Positions 1 to 10,322 of a stretch of DNA of 64,000 bases are shown piece after piece. How positions within the stretch are numbered: position 1 is the first letter of the stretch; each line of letters begins with the position of its first letter. Where the stretch lies: assembly GCA_964016875.1 (NCBI GenBank), contig OZ024721.1, positions 43,483,088-43,547,087 of the forward strand, in the 5' to 3' direction. The DNA comes from Fallopia convolvulus. Lineage: Eukaryota > Streptophyta > Magnoliopsida > Caryophyllales > Polygonaceae. Made by a program: the position numbers and the translations under genes. A model generated the notes under the pieces. It did not search any database. It saw only the letters and a program-made list of their open reading frames with translations, and had not been told where the DNA came from.

Positions 1-1065
1 TGAAAAAAAAAAAAGATAAAATGAGAGCGTCACGCATCGCACTTGTTGAAACATGAAATTAATGAGCGCTAATATCGAGATTTATATTATTTTAAATGGG
101 CAAACAGAGTTTTCACTCTTCTTTCTTTTATTTGGTGCGCTCTTTAAGTAGCCTACGTCCTTGGAACGTTACAAAGATTATAAGCACCTTGTTTTAGATT
201 ATGCACGTACTTTACACTCTCAGTAAGATGTTCTTCTTTTTCAGCGACTTAAAGTCTTTTTATCAACCTCGCTTCGAATGCAGTGCGGTCTTTTCAAATG
301 TTCAACACGTCGAATCTTCGTTAACAAGCTGTCTTGAGCTAGAGATGTTTTCGACCCCTTCAACCTTCGTTATCTCCGTTTATTTATGGGCAATCGGGAG
401 GAGTGGTTGTTGTGCTTCTCCGATGTGGGACGAGTGAAGTTTCCTTATCTGGTTGGTTGAGAGGGAGGCGGATCCTGATTGGTGTGAAAAGAGGCAGGCC
501 ACGATTGGTTGAGGATGCAGTTTCAACATTCCTAAACTTTCCGATGTGGGACGGATCTTTGCGCTCATGTTGAGAATATCTATGTTTTGCTACCTTTAGT
601 TCAATAAGCGCGTTGTTTAGACTATAATTTCTTCCTTTGACCTGGAGCTTGTATTCTTCATTTTGCCTTTGACTTGTTCAATGAGCATACTGTTTGAACG
701 TGAACGAAAGGCTTTGCCCGTATTTGACGTTTTTTAATGGGGCGAGAAACTTTGCTGGCAACACATGGTTTAGATTCTCTCGAAAGCCTTTATGTGGAAC
801 CCATGGAGCGTTGATTTCATCACTCCTCGACAGAGGTCATCTATTTTATCCGTTTGTGCATGGTTTTATTCTTGCACCATCACAACACCATGAATTGTTG
901 ATCCTGCTCGTGGGGACCTCAAGGCAAAAATGTTCCAAAGGTCTTTAGCCCATATTATAAATTTATAGTTTTTACATTCAATACTTTGACTTTTGGCATT
1001 CAATTGCCCCTATAGACCTTATATTATACATATCATATGTCCTTGACCATAGTCTTTTGATCTTC
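1..1065. other. Unassigned left-edge sequence
   Basis: I recognise no gene here. Short open frames exist but none resembles a known protein. A CCGATGTGGGACG-like string occurs twice (about 418 and 541), roughly 120 bases apart. Similarity to the Sirevirus pol tail starts only at about 1066, so this stretch lies outside that truncated element. Confidence 0.4.
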
Positions 1066-1172
1066 CACATTGTAGAATTGAAGAGCAAATTGCTGACATT
1101 CTCACTAAAGCTTTAGACAGACGTCCCTACCAGCATCTCAGGATGCTTCTAGGGATGATAACTCTAAACTAA
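1066..1172 (+). pseudogene. C1 pol 3' end (RNase H tail)
   Basis: About 35 codons ending in TAA at 1170-1172. They match the end of the C2 pol reading frame (29036-29142), including EEQIADILTKALDRRPYQ-like residues, the typical copia RNase H C-terminus. Everything upstream in the gene has been lost, so this is only a fragment. Confidence 0.85.
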
Positions 1173-1940
1173 ACAAGTCCTTGTTTGTTATTCCCTCAAT
1201 GCTTGGTTAGTTTAATTGAAATGCATGATAGGGAACTTTAGGAATAATCGCTTTCATTTTACCCTGTTACTAGTCTAAAGCAATAATTGTACAAGTTAAA
1301 ATTTCCTCTCCTTTGGCCCAAAATGATCAACCAGAGTTCCTTAACCCTCATTACAAGCCACTATGACGGTTGATCATAAAACCAACCCTTAGCTGTGAAC
1401 CAAACAAACGCCTCTCTTGAACCCTCTTGTTTGTCCCTTTAACGAGTCGCAATTGTCTAGTTCCACTTTGAGTTCCCAAGCTTCACAAATGATCTTGAGT
1501 AAGAGTTCCCATGTCCACTTTACTCAAACATGGCCTCACAAAGATCATGGGAACTGTCTTTCTTTTTTATTACTGGCAAAGGAACTCTACACCTAAGGAA
1601 GTTGAAATGCCACTCGGGAAATGGGAAGAATGCGTCAAAAGTCGAAGCGTTAAGGGCCACAAATCTCAAACGCGTGATGTGATTTCCAAAGAATGTGTTG
1701 ACGCGTGTCCCAAGTGTGCATAGGAAGTTGGAAAGGTACTACACCCTCATTGGATGACGTTTGAAATAGGAAAGAGCTTTTACCCTTGTACCCATATCTT
1801 CTCCCCTCTTAAAAAACCCCTCTTTGTCCTTTTTGGGACCTTCTTCAACTTTTGCTCTCTACAACTCTCCTTCTCTGAAATTCTTCCCATTCCCAAATCA
1901 AGAAAAATTCCAAAAACCCTTCTCTTCCCAATACTTTCCC
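1173..1940 (+). other. C1 pol-to-ORF3 spacer
   Basis: Non-coding spacer matching 29143-29508 plus 53711-54113 in C2. It holds the CTCACAAAGATCATGGGAAC region that pinpoints where G1 entered C2. It may carry the signal for expressing the downstream ORF, but no splice or promoter signal can be proven by eye. Confidence 0.6.
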
Positions 1941-4173
1941 ATGGCACCCACTCACCCCGATCACCACATCCGTGAGTGGATAAACACCAACCCTAAATCT
2001 CTCTTTGCCTTCATGCTCCGAGAGGCAGATAAAGAACAAGATCCAGCCACTCGAGAAATTCTTTACAAAGCCCTCCACGATTATGTTCGTCCCCACCTCC
2101 ACAAAGAGCGCACCGGTTCCTCGCTTCTCAAATTCGAGATTCTAGGGGAACCCTCCTCTCTTCCGGCGGCGTAACCTCGTACTCCTCTCACCATATCCTC
2201 TCAACCGCCTCCTCCATCTTCTTCCTCCCAACATCCACCAATCTCCACCTCCTCCGGGACCACTATCGTTGATAGTTTCGGTCCTGAACCTCCCCAATCC
2301 AAAAACAAACGCAAAGGTCCCTAATCTTCTTCTTCAGATCTTCCAAAGAAGAAGAAGAAGAAACCTTCACATCTCTCCCTCGATCAAATCCTAAACCTCT
2401 ATCCTTCTCTTCCACCACCACCGTCTCTTCCTCGATCATCGTCTCTACCCCTCCCTTCTGGTTCTGGGAACTCTCAGTCCCAGGATCTCCCACATTCCTC
2501 CAACCCTAATCCTATCTCTGGGAACTCTAGTCTCAGAGATCCCATCTCCACCACTTCTTCTCTTCATACCACCGATGGGAACACCAACCCCATCGACCTC
2601 CTTCTTCTTCTCTAAACACAAACAATCCCCCACCCTCCTCTCCCAAAGCAAAATCCCCCACTCCTCCTCCTCCTTAAATTCTTTCCCCCTCCCACCAAAA
2701 ATCCCCTCTCCTCTCTACTGAAATTTCTTCATCTCCCTCCCCTGCCAAGACCATCATTGACGTCGACTCTAACAACAACGCTCTTCAATTCCCATTGTTG
2801 AAGTGGTCCGGCGAAAGAAAGGGATGGTTCCTCCTATAATCATGGGCACCGTCGAAGACAAAGCTCGCCTCGCTGCTCTTGAGGCCGAGCTCCAAGCTGA
2901 AATTAAACGGCCAGTAACTACAACGCGACCAAGGGAAATCGGCGCCCAAGATGAGAATGAGAATGAGGATGAAGAGGATGCCCAAGTGGGAGGGGCCCTG
3001 GCACATGACAATGTTGGAGCATATCTGGGCACTCAAGAAGCTGCTGACGAGGATATGGGCTTATCCTCAGATGATGAAGGGAACTCGATGGTGATGGCGC
3101 CACCGAGGTGCTCGATGTTGAGGCCCTTGCCAAAGAGCACGCCCAGACTCTGGCCGCCGAGGATGAAGAACGTCAGCTTATTGTGTTGCATGGCAGCCCC
3201 TTAGGAAAAGGAGCCCATTCTTTTGCTCAAGTCCAATGCCTCTCCACCAAAGAAAAGGAAGGTCTCCGCCTCCTCCAAAGGGACCAAGAGCAAGAAGGGA
3301 AAGGGAGTTGAAACGAAGAGGGTTCCCATTACATCGGACCGCAAGCTCATCACCCCTCTGATCCTTACTGAGTCCCTTGTCACTCCACATGGGCTCGGGG
3401 ACCTCTGGGAGCTCATCAAGGCCCAAGGATGGGACCAGGTGTGCGACTCTTCTATGACAATCGACCCTGAGCAAGTGCGCCTTTTCTGCAACAACTTCGT
3501 CATCAACGACGAAGGCACTTAGGGCACTCTCACCCTTCAAGGCGACGCCTACATCTTCACCGCCTCCTCCATTCGTTGTCAGCTAAATGTCCCTGTCAAG
3601 TGATTGGGTTTCCTCCCTCACAAGAACTGGGGTGACTTCAACAAAGATGAGATCTACTACAACATTTACGATGGTCGTGTTCCCACCTCAAGGACTCCGA
3701 TGCACAACCTCTCTCTTTTGGCAAAACTGGCTCACCAGTTCATCATAACGGTTGTGATCCCACGGCAGGAGAAGCGTCATCACCTCAATATTCAGGACGT
3801 CATTCTTCTCTTCCACTTCCTCCACAAGATGCCCATCAACTTGCCGTTAATCATACTTGGGCACATGGAGAAGTGTCTGGCCTCTCCTACTCATTCCCTG
3901 CCTTACGGTTGTTTGGTGAAGAAGCTCATGGTCAAGGAGGGTCTCTACGATGACAACAAGGAGGAAGGGACCATTGGAAGGGAACTAGACCTATCTGTGG
4001 TCCAGAAAATGCGTCACTTTGAACAGCCCGAGGATCAAGCACAAGGGACCCTTCTCTCTGGTGAAGGAACTGTTGGGAACACTCAAGTGCTTCTACACAT
4101 TGCCTCCACTCTCGAGAGCATCTTGTCCGTCATGACTCAGATGCGTGATCATTTGCTCCCCAAGGCCCCATGA
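1941..4173 (+). pseudogene. C1 env-like third ORF (decayed)
   Basis: Begins MAPTHPDHH at 1941 and ends with TGA at 4171-4173, about 740 codons long before decay. Visible parts in order: a charged N-terminus with HKER; a Lys-rich patch (KKKKKK near 2345); a long Pro/Ser-rich stretch; an acidic E/D-rich stretch (about 2950-3080); and a well-kept C-terminal block (3604-4173) with GFLPHKNWGDFNKD and FHFLHKMPINLPLIILGHM. That block resembles the 'putative plant transposon protein' domain of Sirevirus env-like ORFs. Stops (for example TAA at 2172-2174) and several frameshifts make it non-functional. True envelope function is unproven in this family. Confidence 0.75.
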
Positions 4174-4554
4174 TCTTATCTCCCTTGTTCCCTTAGCTCT
4201 CTCTCTCCCCTCTCAAAAATGTTTCAAGTTCCATCGATGTACAAATTTTTTCTTAAGCAATATATGGGTATTTTAGTATGATTGTGTGTTCCTTCTTTCC
4301 TTTTTATGCTTTCTGTTTTCGATGATGCCAAAAGGGGGAAGGACAAAATGTGTGAGATGAGTTGTTTACGGTTATCACAATAGGCTTTGGCTAAGGGGGA
4401 ACTAACGCATAAAATGCTAAGTAGGGGTTACTTGTTCATAGAAGTGGCTCCCAAAGCTCATTCTTAGGAACTCATATGCATGTCATGACTCATCACACAT
4501 TTGAAATACTTGTCTTTTTTGAAATGGGTTTGTCATCATCAAAAAGGGGGAAAT
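4174..4554 (+). other. C1 3' untranslated region with two polypurine tracts
   Basis: Non-coding region between the env-like ORF and the LTR. AAAAGGGGGAA at 4330-4340 follows GATGATGCC, and AAAAAGGGGGAAA at 4541-4553 ends one base before the LTR. The second is the likely plus-strand priming site. The same pair, about 213 bases apart, occurs in C2. Confidence 0.75.
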
Positions 4555-5540
4555 TGTTGGGACGGTGTTGGGCACTTTGGTTCCACAACATCCGAACAAC
4601 GATGTTATATCTAGTTTTGATAATGACAAACGCCATATGGGAACTAACGTTTACACCCAAGTATTTCAAGGGAATCCCAGGTCAAACGAAGATTCTCTCA
4701 AAAGGGAACACAAAGGAACAGATGACTATATGAACGCAAGTTCCTATCAAAGGAACTCATAAGAGAGCAGTTCCCCGCATATTGGAACTCACATGTAAAG
4801 ACAGATCGTGCAACGCAAATCGCGGGATCCTGTCTTGAACAAAACAGAGGTACAGTCTGAGGAAAAGACTGGGACGAGTGATCCAACATTCCTATTGACA
4901 TTTGAAGTTGACTAGTTTCAAATCAAGTCACATGTGAAGATTGTAAAACTTGGCTTGCAAGACAAGGGCATTTTGGAGAACCATGAAAGTGAAGATTTTA
5001 GCCCAAGCTCAAAGAACTATATAAGCCAATAATAGTGTTTGGAATAAGCACTTCTCTAAGAATTCAAAACATCAAGCAAAGAAACAGGAAAGAAGTTTAA
5101 AGAATTGAAGAGAAGTCCCCGACGACGAGTGTTCGATCTCGGCGACGGCAAATCCAAGTTCCCAGTAGTAAGGGAATTGTGATAACGAGCTCAAGGTGTA
5201 AGGTTCGGTTTATTTAATTTGTGTTTAGTTGAGTTGTTTGCTTAGGAACTAGGTTGAGAAGACCTGCTAGTGTTGCTAGAGTTAGGAGAGTGCTAGGAAC
5301 AGAGAAGTGTAAGTCTTGCCTGTTGTAACTAAGGAACAATCAATAAAACAAGTAGATCGTTCAAAATCCTCCAGGCGGAGGTAGAGTTTATCCACACAAC
5401 TAGTTGGTTATCGTGGGGTTTCTCTATAAAGGAACTGTGTCTTTTGTTACTTGTGTTACTTGCGACTGTTTACTTCCGCCGTCTTGGGAACAACCTAAAC
5501 GCTAGTTCCCAAGCTCTTACTAACGCACTTCAATCCAACA
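4555..5540 (+). repeat. C1 3' LTR (986 bp)
   Basis: Starts TGTTGG directly after a polypurine tract and ends CCAACA, a 6-bp terminal inverted repeat typical of LTRs. It aligns along its whole length with the C2 LTR (56694-57677, 984 bp). A TATATAA box lies at 5018-5024, with a likely transcript start about 30 bases on, and AATAAA-like bases near 5342. No primer-binding site follows it, so it is a 3' LTR. No partner 5' LTR of C1 is in the window. Confidence 0.9.
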
Positions 5541-7639
5541 AAAAACAATGTTTTTTTTCATAACATGTAATAAAATTATTGGCCATGTTTCTTTTTACGT
5601 TTCTAATATTTTCATTACATACATACATTTATCGAATTGGATAAAAAAAAACAACTATATGATCTTTGAATATGAATAAATAGCAATCCTTAATATTTGG
5701 GGATTGAACATATAGATCAAACATAAAAAACATGTGTAAAAAATTAATTTAATGAATATATTATATTAATTCCCTTGCAATTTTCATGACGACCAAACAA
5801 ATCTTATGTCTTTAATGTCATTTCAAATGTTGAAACCATGATTAAATATTAATTGAAATATAAAATCCAATATAATAAAGTGTATGTAGACAAATAATTA
5901 ACAAAAATACTCCGTATTTAAGTAAAATTATTGACTTGTTGTTAGCATGTAAATTATACTCCACTATAAAATGCAGCAATTAATATTTTTTGTGTGAACA
6001 GTTAAGTGGGTTGGATGGCGCAGATGGTGCAGGTGAGTAGTCTACGAAATGCACAGCATAGATTGGATAGGGGCGGCTGCACATTACCGAATGTTGCCGT
6101 CACCTCTCTCTACAATTACAATACAAGCGAGTATCAACCACGATGTACGTGTAAATCTCTTGATCCTCGTGCCTCTTCTTATCCTTCTTCTTCTTCTGCA
6201 ACTTTGTTTATTAATTTCAACCCAAAACGCTACGAGATTACTCTACTCGATCTAGCTAATAAGTCAACCATACTCAACATACTCCATCCATGGGTACTCT
6301 GTGGATTAAATATAATTTTTAGCTTGTTTAATTTGGTTGAAAACTTTGATAGTATAAAGTAAGATTCACGAGTTGAGATATGACATACTGTAGTACTTTA
6401 TATTCTACTAGCTAGTTTATGTCTAAAATGAAAATAATATTTGTATGCTAATTAAAAAATGATGAATAGCGGGCTGAAAAATCATGACAATACTGTATTT
6501 TTACTAATGTAGCGCACAACAACGTACACCTGAAAAGTAATTAAAGTGGATCCTGTTGGCATTCTGCACGAGGAGGGAACGTAGGCGGGGTAAAAAGTTT
6601 GGTGTTTTCACTTTGCAGTCACTTAAACGAGGAGGAAACCCCTTCGTGCGCCCAAATGATCCAAGTCCCTCTCGTTTATGCTGGTTTTCATAGTTCTTCA
6701 TACAAAAGGGTTTTAACCCTGAAAAGCAAAGACTGTATTTACCATGCATGCATGCATATAGATCGATCTGTGGTGAAAATGTGAAATGTAACCGGCCAAG
6801 CGTGGGCAGCCAATCCTGCAGGCAAAGCTTACGCCAGAAGGAGAACAGTGCGTTGTTATTAATTAATCTCCTCCAATCTTCAATGAATTTGGCAGAGTTG
6901 TGCACGGATATTACCACTTATTTAATTCTATAGGGTCATGCACAGTATTATATTGTTTGCCGACTCGTGGAATTTTAGAATTTCTGCATTTAATTTATAA
7001 TATACCGTTCGCTTCCACTTTTGGGTTTTCAGGTTTATGCATGTATGGTGTATCCATATGTCCCGTTGCAGATGCCAAAGCATGGATAAAATGGGAATCG
7101 TTGGATTTTTTTTAATGAAAAATGTTTCAAAATGAGATTGTGATATATCAATCTGTTTTATGTAGTCCACTCTCGATCGGTCAAATACTCACGTCTAAAC
7201 ACTTATCCGATCGACGAGCCATTTTTTACCCCGACAATGAAGGCAGCCATTGTTTTCCCATAGCAAAAAATGGTTGATGCTGTGGTCTCGTGGAAATACA
7301 ATTACAGTCCGGATCTTATGGGCTGGCTTATCAGTTATCACCTCGGTTCGATTTTCTTAGTCTATTTTTCGTTTCACTATCTTTTGTTGGTAAAATATAC
7401 TATTAAAACAGAGTATTTCTTAGGAAAAAAAATAAAATAAAAATATCTTTAAATAATTAAAATGAATTGACTACAAATCAAGTTTCTCTTTCTTTATTAT
7501 TAATGTAAAATTGACTACAACTAAGCTTGATTTTCTATACATGTTGGCACGGGATTTTTTTAGTAGAAAAGAATTAGGTCGAGAAAACTCAACCTAGTGT
7601 ATCCTTACATATAAGGGTTTGAAGCCCTGAATGGTTCTG
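5541..7639. other. AT-rich intergenic DNA
   Basis: No gene is supported. The open frame at 6006-6362 (+) has no recognisable domain; an overlapping frame encodes a leucine-rich hydrophobic run near 6150-6200 that could be chance in CT-rich DNA. The open frame at 6504-6917 (-) is also unrecognised. GCATGCATGCAT occurs near 6745. Confidence 0.4.
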
Positions 7640-8439
7640 AATCTGATTAACACTAACCACATGTCGAAGGCCAGTGATCAAATCCGCCACTTTATTGCAG
7701 TCACGAGGTGTATGGAGAATGCGCATAACCTCAAAGAACTGCAACATAACTAAAGTATCGACAATTAGCATTTATATTTGTCATGGACACGATCTGCTTC
7801 CTTTTAAGGCATTGATGACAATAAGACTGTCTCTTTCAATTTCAATCTTCAATAGTGTCTGGCCTTAGCTTCGCAAACTGCCTCGTACATTCCTCTAGCC
7901 TCTGCTTGAATAACACTCCAGTTCTCGTTGGCAATAACATTCATTGTGATTGTTCTTCCCCAATGATCCTGGATGATATATGATGTCGTTGACATTCCCT
8001 TATTCTTTTTTGACCCGTCAAAATTGATTTTTATAAATCCCTCCGCTGGTTTAGTCCATATTTTTCTTTTTCCGTTTTTCTTCTTTCTAGTTTCAGATGC
8101 AATTGGAAATATTTCTTGTCGACCGTCGTGCGTTTTCACTTTTTTCCACATATTTATCTGTGATTGTATAAATTCGTATATGTTTCTTGTAGGCCCATCT
8201 GTCGGTTGGTTGAAAGTTGATCTGTTTCGGTAATACCAAACGCTCCACCACGCAATACTTAATTCTGTAAATAGCGGCTCTTTCAATTGTGCTTTTAGTC
8301 GTTGAATAAGTGTCAACATGGAATCATTATTTGGTCCAATCTGGAGTATGCTGTTTACAATGTTAGGCTCAACTTTAACTAAAGTGGTTAATGTCATAGG
8401 GCACTTGTAGTAACAATCTGGGAGGTTTTCAGAGTCCAA
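7640..8439 (-). pseudogene. LINE-type RNase H (RVT_3-like) remnant
   Basis: Read on the minus strand from 8439, the frame shows WWSVWYYRNRSTFNQ, typical of the zf-RVT to RNase H junction of plant LINEs. Next comes KPAEGFIKINFDGSKKNKG, the first RNase H strand with its catalytic Asp, then IQAEARGMYEAV with the catalytic Glu. After a break at about 7850 the frame resumes with IEIERDSLIVINALK, carrying the next Asp. A further piece with HTPRDCNKVAD lies near 7690. Frameshifts and stops make it a relic. Identical architecture is seen in the full LINE at 58064-63716. It could also derive from a domesticated RNase H-like gene, but the decay argues against a live gene. Confidence 0.75.
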
Positions 8440-9700
8440 AAGTATGTGAGGGAGACTAGGCTACGTACAAGTATGATGAGGGCTTGAGGCCCATCTACGG
8501 CCCAATTTAAATAGGTTTTGAGCTAGAGACATTTCCATATTTTTTTTATGTATTGGGCGATCAATTTTCTCAAAACAATAATGTACAGTAGTCCTTCTTA
8601 GTCAGTTCATACTTTACACAATTACACTAAACTTATCGTTCAATATATTTTTTGATCGAATTACCGTCGAATGTTGCAAATTTGATATATACACACTAAA
8701 GCTTGGTCAATATTTAAACCATAATTCAACTTAGACACCTTAGTTTCTCTCTCAAAACTTTCCAATAACATATGTCAGAAAATGATGCTTGCAATTTATA
8801 CCACTTGCATAGAGACAAAGATGCGGAACCAAAAATTTCACCAGAAACTTTATGAACAGCGATTGTTACGACTTTGGCTGTTTCAGATTTTTATACCCAG
8901 TAGAAGTTTTCGTTGCCACTAAACACACACACAGAGCACTATATATATTCTTAACAATCTGCAGCATACCATAAACATATATACAAATTTTTGTGACATG
9001 AAAACAAAGTGACACAAAACTAGTCTCTTTTTTCTGCAACAAAAAATTGGGTATCAAACTATCCACAGTTAATACAAAGAAGGAAATTGGCATTATAGCA
9101 TATCAAATCAGCACTTTTATGCTACTTCACTTTGTTCTCTTGTTTCTCTAATTTGGCTTGTGGACAGCCAAGTAAGTACAAAATGCAAATGATGAAATGA
9201 AACAATACCCACAAAAAATAACACCATTAAAGAAAATGATTAGTTCAAGTATGGAAATGGGATTCACAACAAGCATAAAAAAAATTAAATTTTTTTCAGC
9301 TAGCCCTTATTAAATATATGTACTGTGCTGACATATGAGATATGCAACAGCTTTATTGATCCATGCTGAATTTTCTCTCACACAATTTCCTGAATTTGGC
9401 CTTTGGCGTTTTAACAGGACCCCCCAAATCCCTACCCAAAAAACTCTCTATACCCTATTTAAATAACAATAGTTTCTGCAGCCCAAGACTTGACCCTCTT
9501 CTTCTCAAAGTTTCTGCAGAGAAACACAGAAAAAATAAAACACTTAATTTCTGCTTGGCCTCGCCTCTCTTCCTACGCACGCATACATCACCTGCTTAGT
9601 GCTACCAGAACAGAACGGCACAGAGCAGAGCAGAAAGCAACCCATTTCAATTTTTATTTTCATTTTATCCTTTTGTTGTTGTTATTTTAGTAGTAGTATA
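8440..9700. other. Intergenic DNA and distal NAC upstream region
   Basis: AT-rich with no supported gene. From about 9410 the base composition becomes richer in CT, with CTATTTAAATA near 9456 and CT- and AGAG-rich runs to 9690. This could be distal promoter or leader of the NAC gene, but no transcript start can be fixed by eye. Confidence 0.35.
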
Positions 9701-9941
9701 CTCCCTCCGTTTCACAATAGTTGTTTTTAGACAAATTTACACATATATTAAGGGGGAAAAATTCTTCCAAATTTACCCCTATTAAAAGCTACTTTATACT
9801 CTAAAAGTTGCATTGGGAAAAGTGTATATAATTAATATGGTGTAATTATTAGGGGTATAAGTGGAAAAAAAATTTATTTGAACAACTATTGTGAAACAAG
9901 AAAAAAAGTGTATATGAACAACTATTGTGAAACGGAGGGAG
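9701..9941. mobile_element. Stowaway-type MITE (Tc1/mariner-like), 241 bp
   Basis: Terminal inverted repeats of about 25 bases start CTCCCTCCGTTTCACAA and end in the matching GTGAAACGGAGGGAG. It is flanked by TA on both sides (9699-9700 and 9942-9943), the Stowaway target duplication. It has no coding capacity. An internal near-copy of the right end (AACAACTATTGTGAAAC at about 9880) lies just inside the terminus. It sits about 380 bases upstream of the NAC start codon. Confidence 0.92.
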
Positions 9942-10322
9942 TACTAATTAATATGGATGGATGTTTTTTGGGAATAGCATCATACCTTGTATAATAATTT
10001 AACCTTTTCCCTTCTGCAACGCTGGATTCTCCAAATCCCCATGAAAGCCCTTTGATGCAATATAAATCTCGCCCCTTTCCCCTATTCTGATTCCCTCTTG
10101 TAGCCCAGTAGCCACTCTCTCAAGTCTCAACCTAACCTCAAACAAGAAAATTTAAAAAATGGAGCTAGCCCTTTCAAATGAAAATCCATAGCCTTTGGCT
10201 TATTTCTTTGTTCTAGCTGGGTTGAAAATCCATCAGGGTGTGGCTATAAATTCAGCAGTGTTTTATTCAAGTGTTCTTAGGGTTTTGAGTACCTAAGCTT
10301 GTTTCCCTCTTCTTCTCTCATC
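9942..10322 (+). promoter_or_regulatory. Proximal promoter and leader of the NAC gene
   Basis: The best TATA box is TATAAA at 10245-10250, about 75 bases before the ATG; another TATAAA lies near 10062. An upstream in-frame ATG at 10299 would add eight residues (MFPSSSLI). The start at 10323 is preferred by comparison with NAM/CUC2 N-termini, but is not proven. Which TATA is used is inference. Confidence 0.5.

Larger units (their letters stand above)
1066..5540 (+). mobile_element. C1: 5'-truncated Sirevirus-type Ty1/copia element
   Basis: A 3' fragment of a copia-superfamily element. In order it holds the last codons of pol, a spacer, a decayed env-like ORF, two polypurine tracts and a complete 3' LTR. 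The same order and closely similar sequence recur in C2 (25106-57677), so both are copies of one family. The 5' LTR, gag and nearly all of pol are missing; the left break is at about 1066. An ORF after pol plus duplicated polypurine tracts is known for the Sirevirus lineage. Assignment to that lineage is inference from this structure and the RNase H tail. Confidence 0.85.

Noticed and set aside
6006..6362. Open frame as a small secreted or membrane peptide gene
   Set aside because: No known motif, no gene structure, and the hydrophobic run is in an overlapping frame in CT-rich DNA.
6504..6917. 137-codon minus-strand frame
   Set aside because: No recognisable domain, and the composition looks random.
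10299..10322. Upstream in-frame ATG as the NAC start
   Set aside because: Possible, but NAM/CUC2 relatives favour a start just before the Asn/His-rich leader; kept as an alternative.
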